Source: Oscillatoria acuminata PCC 6304
Lineage (GTDB): Bacteria; Cyanobacteriota; Cyanobacteriia; Cyanobacteriales; Laspinemataceae
Reading direction: 5' to 3'
NCBI RefSeq assembly: GCF_000317105.1
Contig: NC_019693.1
Span: 4,651,227-4,715,226, forward strand
Length of the DNA: 64,000 bases
Of the stretch, positions 45,314 to 53,060 are shown piece after piece. The translations under genes and the position numbers were made by a program. Within the stretch, counting starts at the first letter, position 1; each line of letters opens with the position of its first letter. The notes beneath the pieces are model-generated. The model worked only from the letters and a program-made list of their open reading frames with translations. It was not told where the DNA came from and did no database searches.

Positions 45314-47436
45314 TAACTACCGCTCCCGTTGCCATTCTTCAGTTCCTTAGCCGATGCAACTAAGTAATGAGATACATCCATCAAGCCATGAGAAGTCTGG
45401 TTGAGTTGGTTGCAGACTTCAGCCGCAGCACTATCTCCTTCTTTAATAGCCTTTATGTACGATTCATTGGCTTTTTGTAAATATTCCATTAACTGCTTAT
45501 TGCCAATTTGGAGTGCTTCATTCAATCTTTCCACCATAAGGTTTAGGGAATTGTTGAGAGATGTGTCAAATTTCTCTACCATGTTTTGATAGGCACTCTC
45601 TATCTGTTTGGCTTCGCTACCCAGTGCGCCGATCATTTCGTGCAATTGTTGCAGACGTTCTCCGGAGGTTAACCCTGTTTTATGGGCTAGGTTGTACACT
45701 ATCTTAGCCGTTTCCTGAATGGAAGCCATCGTTCCTTGCATTTGTCCCATCGTTTCTTGCATATAACGCATCGCTTCTTTAATCACCTCACCCATTTTTG
45801 GAGCATCTTCTAGGAAGACTGTCTGGAGTTTGGTGATGACAATTTCGAGTCCCTCTCGCTGCTTGCGGAGAGTTTCATCGAGCAAATTGTTTTGGTCTTC
45901 AAAGAATTTCGTGAGCGACTTCTGATATTCATCCCGGAATTTTTCTAACTCTTCCTGCACGGTGATGCGAGTTTTTTGTAGCATCTCATCGACATTCTCT
46001 AAAGTGGTAACTAAGTGCGCCGCAGCTTCGTTCATTAATGCAGATGCTTCCCGACCAATTGTCACCAGAGTTTCAGATTGAGAAATAAAGGCTTTATTGG
46101 CGTCTTCGAGAACTTTTCGGGTGCTGGCTTCGACTTTCTCCAGCATTTCTTTTTGGAGTTCAGCTTGTACTCGGAGAGATTGCTCTAATTCTACTCGGAT
46201 ACCTATGAAATTTGCAGCAGCTTGATCGGCACTCTCTTTAAAAGCTTCTCGCTGTGCTTCCATGCCTTTGATACTTTCGGCAACAGCTCGCTTGATTTCT
46301 TCTGCAACTGTTAGTAATACTCCTCTAGTCTCATCACGGAATTTGTCAAGAATAGCGGCTAAACTGCCAGCAAATTCTTTCAGGTCGTCGAGGGTCTCTT
46401 TCTGTACTTTCTGAAAGTTTTTTACTGCCTCGGCCAATTCTTTCGTAATCTCTGCCATAGCAGTTTTCAGTTCTTTCACTGCCTCGGATGCTTCCTTGGT
46501 GAGTTTGGCAGTTTCATCAAGACGTTTGACAACGGGTTCGATTAATTCTTCGCGCAGTCGCGTGACCAAATAATCTACCGCTTGACCTTGTTTTTCTTGC
46601 AATGCCCGAATGCTGGATAATTCCGCTTGCATGGAATTGAGAGCGGGATTTAGTTGTGTTCCGGTTGCCTTACCGATCGCCTCTGGAGTAAGGTTCGTTA
46701 AAGGCTCGAAAATAGGCGTTAGTTCCGATCGCAAAACCGAGCGCATTTCTTTCGCCACAGCTTGACCAATCGCCGCAGCAGTCAGATTGCTTTCTCCTCC
46801 AGTTGCTCCCGGTGTCATCCGCGCCAAAATTCGTCCTGGAGTCAGCAGAAAAGCAACTTTGCTCAATTCAGAACGCAAACTATCCCGACGCTGTTGCCGA
46901 ACCCATCCTCCAGCGGCAAGAAATAACATAAATCCACTGGCAGTTCCCAGTCCCCACAACGAGGTTAAAAAAGCGAATTTCATTCCCGCCAGCAGGTCGG
47001 TACTGGTTTTCAGCAGGGTTTCAGTTTCTTGAATCGCGTTGAGATTGACTCCCTGCAATCCAAAATAAATGCCGGTAAAGGTGCCCAATACCCCTAATGC
47101 GGTCAATAAAGTGGGGGCAAAATATACCGGGCCACGCGGTACGGGTTTGCTCACTACAGTGGGGGAAGAGATCATGACAAAGCTATCCCCGTCTTCCTTC
47201 GGGATAAACAAATTTCCCCTGAATTCTCCCTCAAAATGGCGATGGAACCATCTCTTCATATTCTCATCGAGGTTGAGGCCATTGCCCCCAGTTTTTCGGA
47301 ATTTTTTGAGATAGTCGATCGCCTTAGCGGTTGGCCCACACTGGTATGAGCAATAGTGTCCGATCGCCATTACTTCAAATATACCGGCAGCGATCGCGAC
47401 TCCAATAATGACGAAAATAAATAGCGTATTCAGCAT
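45313..47436 (-). CDS. zorA: ZorA-like MotA/ExbB-type motor protein with long coiled-coil tail
   Basis: The protein is 707 residues. Membrane helices lie at about 1-25, 105-127 (FAPTLLTALGVLGTFTGIYF) and 152-178 (FAFLTSLWGLGTASGFMLFL), matching the MotA/TolQ/ExbB core with the ZorA-type LGVLGTF motif. From about 270 to 690 it is almost unbroken amphipathic helix, the cytoplasmic tail of ZorA that is thought to signal phage DNA entry to the effector. Length fits ZorA. It starts 15 bp after a 117-residue gene and overlaps zorB1 by one base. Together with ZorB it would form a proton- or sodium-driven rotary complex. Confidence 0.85.
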   Translation of the reverse strand: MLNTLFIFVIIGVAIAAGIFEVMAIGHYCSYQCGPTAKAIDYLKKFRKTGGNGLNLDENMKRWFHRHFEGEFRGNLFIPKEDGDSFVMISSPTVVSKPVPRGPVYFAPTLLTALGVLGTFTGIYFGLQGVNLNAIQETETLLKTSTDLLAGMKFAFLTSLWGLGTASGFMLFLAAGGWVRQQRRDSLRSELSKVAFLLTPGRILARMTPGATGGESNLTAAAIGQAVAKEMRSVLRSELTPIFEPLTNLTPEAIGKATGTQLNPALNSMQAELSSIRALQEKQGQAVDYLVTRLREELIEPVVKRLDETAKLTKEASEAVKELKTAMAEITKELAEAVKNFQKVQKETLDDLKEFAGSLAAILDKFRDETRGVLLTVAEEIKRAVAESIKGMEAQREAFKESADQAAANFIGIRVELEQSLRVQAELQKEMLEKVEASTRKVLEDANKAFISQSETLVTIGREASALMNEAAAHLVTTLENVDEMLQKTRITVQEELEKFRDEYQKSLTKFFEDQNNLLDETLRKQREGLEIVITKLQTVFLEDAPKMGEVIKEAMRYMQETMGQMQGTMASIQETAKIVYNLAHKTGLTSGERLQQLHEMIGALGSEAKQIESAYQNMVEKFDTSLNNSLNLMVERLNEALQIGNKQLMEYLQKANESYIKAIKEGDSAAAEVCNQLNQTSHGLMDVSHYLVASAKELKNGNGSGS

Positions 47437-47451
47437 GATTAGTATCCTATG

Positions 47452-47805
47452 TTACAGTTCTTTGAACCGTTCTATAAGTTCGGGTGAGAGATGGTCTTTG
47501 GCGACTCGCACCGGCAGATGTGCTGCATCGGTGTGTCCGGCGATCGGTTCCTTCAGTCGCAACCCATACAGGGGTTCCTCACTTGCGGTTTCCTGGTCTA
47601 ATGCCAGATAAACGCGATCGGGTGCATACTGGCGTAACAGTCGCACCTGCAACCGCGTTTTCATTTCTTGTAAAGATTCCGCTAAAGCTGGAATATCCCC
47701 GAAATCTAAGGCAACTTTCCAAGCGTGATTGACGGCGTGGATTTCGTCGATTAGCTGTTCTGGGGAGGGATTTAACAGGGTTGTCACCCTGAATTCACTA
47801 TTCAT
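47452..47805 (-). CDS. Small protein leading the Zorya-like operon (117 residues)
   Basis: I do not recognise a family. The sequence is mixed alpha/beta (LIDEIHAVNHAWKVALDFGD; LKEPIAGHTDAAHLPVRVAK), soluble, with no membrane helix. It ends 15 bp before zorA on the same strand and is the first gene after the shared upstream sequence copy B, so it belongs to the operon. It is not part of the Zorya types I know. The lack of a Shine-Dalgarno site at the ATG is common in cyanobacteria. Confidence 0.65.
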   Translation of the reverse strand: MNSEFRVTTLLNPSPEQLIDEIHAVNHAWKVALDFGDIPALAESLQEMKTRLQVRLLRQYAPDRVYLALDQETASEEPLYGLRLKEPIAGHTDAAHLPVRVAKDHLSPELIERFKEL

Positions 47806-47958
47806 TGGGGTTTGAATCTTGAGGTTGAGTTTGGGTCAAACCCGCGTTTGACCGGGGAGTTAGCAGAGAGTGGGTCGGCGATCGCCCCAGCTACTCGATA
47901 ACGATGGTTTTATTAGATTTTTAAAAGAGGGACTTCTGACTAGGGGGGCGAGGCGATC

Positions 47959-48270
47959 GGGAACTGCGATCGCTTTTTATCGTCATTAACAAATTTTGCT
48001 AATTACCAATTAAAGCGGTTCTGATGTTTCCGAACATCAGTATCTTCACGGAATTTTCTGAACAGACAAGGGATCCATATTGGCTCCCCGGGGATGTCAA
48101 GGGGCGCACACAAGTAGATTGGCGATCGGCATGACTCCTGAAAATAGGGTTCAGAAACCGGGTTTCTCATGTCAAGTTCTGCCAGACGCATCAAGTTAAC
48201 GCAGAAACCCGGTTTCTTACCTATCGCCTTGGCAGAAAACTTTTACGCAAATTTTGGAAAAAAGTTTTTG
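47959..48270 (-). promoter_or_regulatory. Shared upstream sequence, copy B (before the Zorya-like operon)
   Basis: This is similar to copies A and C from GGGAACTGCGATCGCTTTTT through GGGATCCATATTGGCT to TTTTACGCAAATTT. It lacks the gene-proximal end (ATGGGTACTCCTGGCT) and carries a GAAACC palindrome repeat at 48149-48218. The gene starts about 150 bp downstream, at 47805. Its TAATAAG-type hairpin has decayed, but GATGTT-TCCG-AACATC can form a hairpin instead. Confidence 0.7.
48149..48218. repeat. GAAACC palindrome repeat inserted in upstream copy B
   Basis: The repeat begins CAGAAACCGGGTTTCTC and ends CGCAGAAACCCGGTTTCTT. It is absent at the same place in copies A and C, where CTCCT-AAAT runs directly into ACTTATCG. 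It is therefore a later insertion of the repeat seen at 14194-14355 and 27238-27890. Confidence 0.75.
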
Positions 48271-48355
48271 GTCACTGGTCGTTGGTCATTGGTCCCTGGT
48301 CCCTGTTCCCTTGATTAAGGACCAAGGACCAGGGACCAATGACAAATGACAAATT
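48268..48355. repeat. Heptameric repeats forming an 18-bp hairpin
   Basis: GTCATTGGTCCCTGGTCC (48285-48302) pairs perfectly with its complement at 48326-48343. The tract follows the AAAAAAGTTTTTGGTCACTG end of the shared upstream copy B. Confidence 0.7.
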
Positions 48356-48385
48356 CCCTTCAGCTTTTTCCAGTTTATGTTTTTT

Positions 48386-48727
48386 TTATTGCGCCTCTTT
48401 TGAGGGTAATTTTGTCTTTTTCCGGTTAAGAATAGCCATTAACAAAGCACTGGGTATCAATCCCGCAGCGACACCAAGACCCCCATAAATAAATTGTTGC
48501 TGTAAAGTTTCTTCACGGTCTATAACTGAACGGGTGCGGTAGCTTCCTCCAGAGTACATTTCTCGACTTCTTGTGGAGTTACAAAACATATCTCCCGGAC
48601 TGCAACTGCGAGAATAACCCTGTCCCGGGATGCTTTCATAGAGACTATAGGAAATGGGAGAAGCGAGGGTTACTCCAATAATTCCTCCAATAATTGAGCA
48701 GACTGCGATCGGGATGAAGGTTTTCAT
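48386..48727 (-). CDS. Small two-helix membrane protein (113 residues)
   Basis: Two hydrophobic segments, about residues 5-25 (IPIAVCSIIGGIIGVTLASP) and 82-100 (FIYGGLGVAAGLIPSALLMA), flank a loop with four residues C-S-P-G-D-M-F-C that may hold a disulfide. The C-terminus is basic. I do not recognise the family. It follows the STAND gene on the same strand with a 150-bp gap, so a link is possible. Membrane proteins often accompany STAND or HEPN effectors, but no role can be claimed. Confidence 0.55.
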   Translation of the reverse strand: MKTFIPIAVCSIIGGIIGVTLASPISYSLYESIPGQGYSRSCSPGDMFCNSTRSREMYSGGSYRTRSVIDREETLQQQFIYGGLGVAAGLIPSALLMAILNRKKTKLPSKEAQ

Positions 48728-48879
48728 GTTGCTTATGTTTTTGATGAGGGTGAGTGTTGATTTGATTGTGGGTTGGGAGGGGCGATCGCTTTGCTGAACT
48801 GACGGTTCGTCCCGGGGGGTAGAGGACAGGGGCGATCAGCCCTGGGGTTGGAGGACGGGAGCAATCATGAAGACAGTGC

Positions 48880-51579
48880 TTACCTCTCTTTAGGCCATCT
48901 TGCCTTCTTCACTTTAATAGCTTTACCATCTTCATCGGCAATATCGGGTACAATTTCAATACTGTCGTACTGCTTTATCTCCTCCCAATCTTTCTGCAAT
49001 GACGCTTGGCATTTATTGCGATGGATAACATACTGTTGCTGGGTTTTTGAATTTTTGGCAAATAGAAATTCCTTCCGATTTCCATTATCAGCAAGAGTTG
49101 GTATGTAGTAAACCATTACCAAAATCCATCCACTCTCGATTTCTGCCTTTAAAACCGGAGCTTCCTCAATTGTTTCATTTAGCAACTCTTTCCATCGTTC
49201 GGATTTTAAAGGATTTTCCCCATTATCTATGGGTAATTCTGATATAGATTTAACCCAAGCTCTCACTTCAAAACTATCCAACTTTAAGATGTCGTGAACC
49301 TGACACATATGCACTAAATGAAAATCTACAAAATCAGCAAATTTTGAGCTAACTAGGGTGTTGAATTTACCCGGATTATTTCTTGCTTGTTTTCCCAACT
49401 CTTTAAGTAGCTTCATGCCTTCATATACATAGCCCCCACCATAGCCTTCCGACGATTTGAATATTTGATTTAATATCTCTATTGCCTCACAAAGCCGTTT
49501 TGGAATTTGATTTAATTTTGCGTCATTGTACAGAGATTCACGCAAAGCTTTCACTCGCATTAATCCATAACTACCACGCATCTGCTCTTCTTGATTTTGC
49601 CATTTGTTAGTGTACTCAATAACTTGTGGGGTCTCCCATAGCCTAATTAGAGAACTACAGTAATTTTTTACAACAAAACAAGCTAAAGTTGAATTAGATT
49701 TCTTAGGATCGTCCCATCCTAACTTTACCAAATGTTCAGCAGCAGATTTTGCTAATTCTGGTTCATTGTAAAATTGTTTAGACAATAGCAAACCAGCAGC
49801 TATGTCACGGGGTTCTATTTCCCAAGCTTTTTGAAGTGATGCTATTCCTTCAGTACGATCGCCTAGTTCGAGCAAAATCATGCCTAACACCCTATAAAGA
49901 AGCGTTTGATGATTGGGATAGCTATTAATAGCTTGTCTGATTTGTTGTAGAATTTCATACAAGCTATGCCGCCCGGTGTGCTTCCAGAATAATTCTTCAA
50001 AAGCAGTCGCCACAATCACTTTTATTGTATCCGGAGCTGATTCGGGAATATAGTCATTAGACAAAGGGCTTTTTTCTTTATGGCCCCGAGAATTCTGAAT
50101 TTCTATAAGTTTTTGCTTTCTTCGTCGTAGTTTTTCTTGTACCTGATTCCGGGTACTTATATTCAAAGGATTCAGAAGCAAAAGATCGCGAACTGACTCA
50201 CTGAGTGTATAACTTTCCTCTGTTTTATTGTTGCTTTTTGTGACTAAGCTGGTTCTTCCCAATTGCATAAACGCTTCAGAAATAGCATCTTCACTTATGT
50301 CGAGACTATAAACAGCTTCTCTTCTGCTGATAGGTTCTGGACTTGCAAAAAAACATTCGAGAACTTCATAGGCTACATCGGAAAGAGCCTCAATCAGATT
50401 TTTGTAAGAAAATTCCAAAATTTGATGGTTGGCGGTGGATATACACTGATTTAGGTCTTTATAACCAGCAATGAATCCATCAATAGTCAGACGAATAGCA
50501 AGCGGAATTCGGTTACATGATTGGACTATATTGTTAATTTCTTCTTCACTGAGTCGCTCTGCACCCCGCTTGAATAAATACTCACGAGCTAGTCTTCGCG
50601 ATCCATTATCATCCAAAGGGTTTAATGCAATTGTCTGAGCAGCATAAACTTGAATGCGGCTTGTCACAATAACTCGCCATGCACGAGGGAGGTTTTCCAA
50701 AAAATCTCCGAAAGCATCTGGTTCGTCGCGAAGAAGGGTTTCCAAATTGTCAAGGCATAGTAATATTCGCTCTTTGTTAAATTCTTTACAAATTTGTTCA
50801 AAAACAAGTTCACTTTCACTTACTTCGTAAATTAATTTACCACTTAATGATTGGTAAATAAAGGTTTTTACCTGTTGAATAGTTTGAGAGGAAGAGTAAA
50901 TATTCTGAACCCCATTTATTGTTAACTGTTCTGTTTTGGAACTCAAAAATAAAACGCGATCTATGGACTCGGCTGACTCTGGAGAACGCACTATTTCGGC
51001 TAGAGCCTCAAGTAATAGAGCTGTCTTTCCTAATCCTCCGGCAGCTACAATAGCCATGAAATCCCATCTACTTTTCACTATGAGTTTTGTCAAATCACAC
51101 AGTTCTTTTTTTCGCCCAATTAATCCTGTAAACGTATGATCGAACTGTTCTGGAAGATTATTTGGAAGAGCCCATAGTGGTTTAGTGATCCATTCTTCTG
51201 GAGGTGACATTAATTTTCCATCTTCTGCATCACGCCAAGATTGAATAACATCTAAAAAATTGAGATGCGTAATAGATGGATCTGTAGCAATTGCAGCTAT
51301 GCGATACCAATAGCAAGGGTGAAATTCATTGTTTAAGTGAGCAATAGCATTTCGTATTGTAAATACTTCAAGGTCGATACATAATTTTTCCAATTTTATA
51401 ATATGTTCTTCTTGCGATTTTCCTTTAACTACCTTCTTAGCCCTTGTCACAAAATTAGTTAAATAGAGTTTGTCTCCATCTGTTTCACCTCCTTGATTTT
51501 TAATAAAATTTATTAATGCTTCTTCTAGCTGCCACAATACCTGAGTGGTTTTACGACGCAATAATAATTCATCTGACAT
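48880..51579 (-). CDS. STAND (NB-ARC-like) NTPase with N-terminal HEPN-type motif and TPR-like C-terminus
   Basis: The protein is 899 residues. Residues 1-125 are helical with R76-N-A-I-A-H81, the HEPN R-[NDH]-x3-H signature. A STAND NTPase follows: Walker A VAAGGLGKTALL (K185), Walker B LLCLDNLE (D277), TSR sensor at 306-308, and the NB-ARC GLPL-like NRIPLAIRL near 367. The middle and C-terminal parts contain TPR-like helices (YRVLGMILLELGDRTEGIAS). STAND proteins oligomerise on ligand binding and release an effector; here the effector would be an N-terminal RNase. It begins after a GGAG site, 24 bp past a kinase-gene remnant. Confidence 0.82.
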   Translation of the reverse strand: MSDELLLRRKTTQVLWQLEEALINFIKNQGGETDGDKLYLTNFVTRAKKVVKGKSQEEHIIKLEKLCIDLEVFTIRNAIAHLNNEFHPCYWYRIAAIATDPSITHLNFLDVIQSWRDAEDGKLMSPPEEWITKPLWALPNNLPEQFDHTFTGLIGRKKELCDLTKLIVKSRWDFMAIVAAGGLGKTALLLEALAEIVRSPESAESIDRVLFLSSKTEQLTINGVQNIYSSSQTIQQVKTFIYQSLSGKLIYEVSESELVFEQICKEFNKERILLCLDNLETLLRDEPDAFGDFLENLPRAWRVIVTSRIQVYAAQTIALNPLDDNGSRRLAREYLFKRGAERLSEEEINNIVQSCNRIPLAIRLTIDGFIAGYKDLNQCISTANHQILEFSYKNLIEALSDVAYEVLECFFASPEPISRREAVYSLDISEDAISEAFMQLGRTSLVTKSNNKTEESYTLSESVRDLLLLNPLNISTRNQVQEKLRRRKQKLIEIQNSRGHKEKSPLSNDYIPESAPDTIKVIVATAFEELFWKHTGRHSLYEILQQIRQAINSYPNHQTLLYRVLGMILLELGDRTEGIASLQKAWEIEPRDIAAGLLLSKQFYNEPELAKSAAEHLVKLGWDDPKKSNSTLACFVVKNYCSSLIRLWETPQVIEYTNKWQNQEEQMRGSYGLMRVKALRESLYNDAKLNQIPKRLCEAIEILNQIFKSSEGYGGGYVYEGMKLLKELGKQARNNPGKFNTLVSSKFADFVDFHLVHMCQVHDILKLDSFEVRAWVKSISELPIDNGENPLKSERWKELLNETIEEAPVLKAEIESGWILVMVYYIPTLADNGNRKEFLFAKNSKTQQQYVIHRNKCQASLQKDWEEIKQYDSIEIVPDIADEDGKAIKVKKARWPKER

Positions 51580-51603
51580 TTTTACAAAATCTCCTAAAAT
51601 TTT

Positions 51604-51720
51604 CTAGTTTGTCTGGCATTTCTGCCTCATCTGGGTGTCTTCTGCCAGGAATGCCTCGCCGAAACTACCGCTTCCCAGGGATTTTATGGCTTTATAGCGA
51701 TGGTTTAAGAGGATCGGCAC
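51604..51720 (-). pseudogene. Truncated Ser/Thr kinase gene, 5' end only
   Basis: From GTG at 51718-51720 the frame reads VPILLNHRYKAIKSLGSGSF then GEAFLAEDTQM, the intact Gly-loop start of cyanobacterial kinases, then diverges and stops after 38 codons. The kinase-HEPN gene at 41821 starts the same way (MQIILNRYKVIRPLESDSLR). So a kinase gene once began here and its remainder was lost or replaced by the STAND gene. Confidence 0.8.
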
Positions 51721-51721
51721 G

Positions 51722-52024
51722 ATGGGTACTCCTGGCTAGGGATGACTAAATGAGTCTGACGATCCGGGAACTGCGATCGCTTTTTACCGTCAATAATTAG
51801 TTTTGCTAATTACAAATCAAAGCGTTTCTAATGTTTCCCGGCATCAGTATTTTTACTGGATTTTGTTGACAGATGAGGGATCCATGTTGGCTCCCCGGGG
51901 ATGGCAAGGGCCGATCGCGCACCAATCCGTAGCTTGACCATCAGCAGAACTCCTGAAATCGCGGGTTACACTTACTTATCGTCATAGCGGACAACTTTTA
52001 CGCAAATTAGGAAAAAAAGTTTGT
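51722..52024 (-). promoter_or_regulatory. Shared upstream sequence, copy C (before the kinase remnant and STAND gene)
   Basis: This is about 300 bp, closely similar to copy A over its full length, including the gene-proximal ATGGGTACTCCTGGCT. The hairpin here is TAATTAG-TTTTG-CTAATTA (51794-51812); copy A has TAATAAG-TTTTG-CTTATTA, so one base pair has changed on both arms. CAGTA-TTTT-TACTG is conserved. Confidence 0.75.
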
Positions 52025-52104
52025 GGTCATTGTTAACTGGTCCCTGGTCCCTGGTCCCTGGTCCCTGTACAAATGACCAAGGACCAAGGACCAATGACTA
52101 ATCC
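52024..52104. repeat. Heptameric TGGTCCC repeats
   Basis: Four tandem CTGGTCC units are followed by complementary AAGGACC/AATGACC units, giving a hairpin before the DUF928 stop. It adjoins copy C as the other heptamer tracts adjoin copies A and B. Confidence 0.65.
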
Positions 52105-52914
52105 CTACTGCAAGGGACGACAACACCCCCCGATCGCCTCATTTGCCAGATGACCCAATCCAATAGATTCCAGAAGTTCCGTCCATTCTGCGGCAATCTG
52201 TGCATTCCCTGGATTATCGCGGCGCAGTTCGGCGAGGGTGGTGAGGGTTTCATGCCACAACCCGTTCGCTGCATAGAGTTCGACGCGCTGCATCGGTGTT
52301 GTTGCTGCTTCTAGTTGACTGATGAATGTGCTATCTGCGGCAACTCGTTGGACTACTCCTTCTACATAGTCGTCTTCGGCGCGAATTCTGGGATTGCATC
52401 GATAGGAGAATTGCCACAAGTATTGTTTGCCGATTTCTAAGGGGGGGATGTTTTCCGGTAGGCGGAAACTGACAATCCCTGGGGTATCGGAAATCGGGAC
52501 GACGGTTTTGTAGACTTCGGTTCTTTGTTCATCCAGAAGGACGAACTCTACTTCCCGGGGTAAATTGGAAGGATACGGCACATAGAACCAGAATGTGGGA
52601 TGTCCGGAGAGGGTATAATTGACTTGAGATGCGATTAATCCGGTCAAGGGTTTATCCACTGGCGGACATGAGGTGCGACTCCCCGAACCTTCGCGACCCT
52701 CTGGCGGGTCCGGATCCGGGGGTTCAAATGTGGTGCCGATCGCCCAATTCGGTGATGGCATTTGACGACTGTCCCGGCGTAATTCAGTGTCGGATGTGCC
52801 GTAAACTCTGGTGACGGGTACGATGCCAAGGAAGACAATCAGGGCGATCGCGATTGGCAATTTGCCCGGATTCGATGGTTTCCCCAAAGGATGTGACAAG
52901 GTTCTACTCCTCAA
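52105..52914 (-). CDS. DUF928 protein
   Basis: The protein is 269 residues. A signal peptide or membrane anchor is at about 18-38 (LPIAIALIVFLGIVPVTRVY). The body matches DUF928: CPPVDKPLTGLI, then LSGHPTFWFYVPYPSNLPRE, PGIVSFRLPE and KQYLWQFSYRCN. DUF928 is common in cyanobacteria next to CHAT/CHASE2 and DUF1822 genes; its biochemical role is unknown. It is the last gene in a minus-strand series starting with the sigma-like gene at 57028. An extracytoplasmic location is likely. Confidence 0.82.
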   Translation of the reverse strand: MRSRTLSHPLGKPSNPGKLPIAIALIVFLGIVPVTRVYGTSDTELRRDSRQMPSPNWAIGTTFEPPDPDPPEGREGSGSRTSCPPVDKPLTGLIASQVNYTLSGHPTFWFYVPYPSNLPREVEFVLLDEQRTEVYKTVVPISDTPGIVSFRLPENIPPLEIGKQYLWQFSYRCNPRIRAEDDYVEGVVQRVAADSTFISQLEAATTPMQRVELYAANGLWHETLTTLAELRRDNPGNAQIAAEWTELLESIGLGHLANEAIGGCCRPLQ

Positions 52915-52969
52915 TTGCAGATGACGTTCTCTCTATCTATCGCAGTCAGGACAGAATTTTACGCAAATT

Positions 52970-53060
52970 TGTCATTTGTTGTTTGTCCCTTGTCCCTAGT
53001 CCCTTGTTGTTTGTCCCTTGTCCCTTGTCAAAGGACCAATGACCAATGACCAATAACATA
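52970..53060. repeat. Heptameric TTGTCCC repeats, partly coding
   Basis: The tract has TTGTCCCTTGTCCC units facing AAAGGACCAATGACC units. Its right part (52996-53060) encodes the last residues of the CHAT-CHASE2 protein (IGPLTRDKGQTTRD), so the repeat has replaced or extended the gene's 3' end. Confidence 0.65.

Noticed and set aside
42173-47805. Flagellar or Tol/Exb motor operon
   Set aside because: The long coiled-coil tail of the MotA-like protein, the EH-signature partner and the lack of flagellar or Tol genes favour a Zorya-like system.
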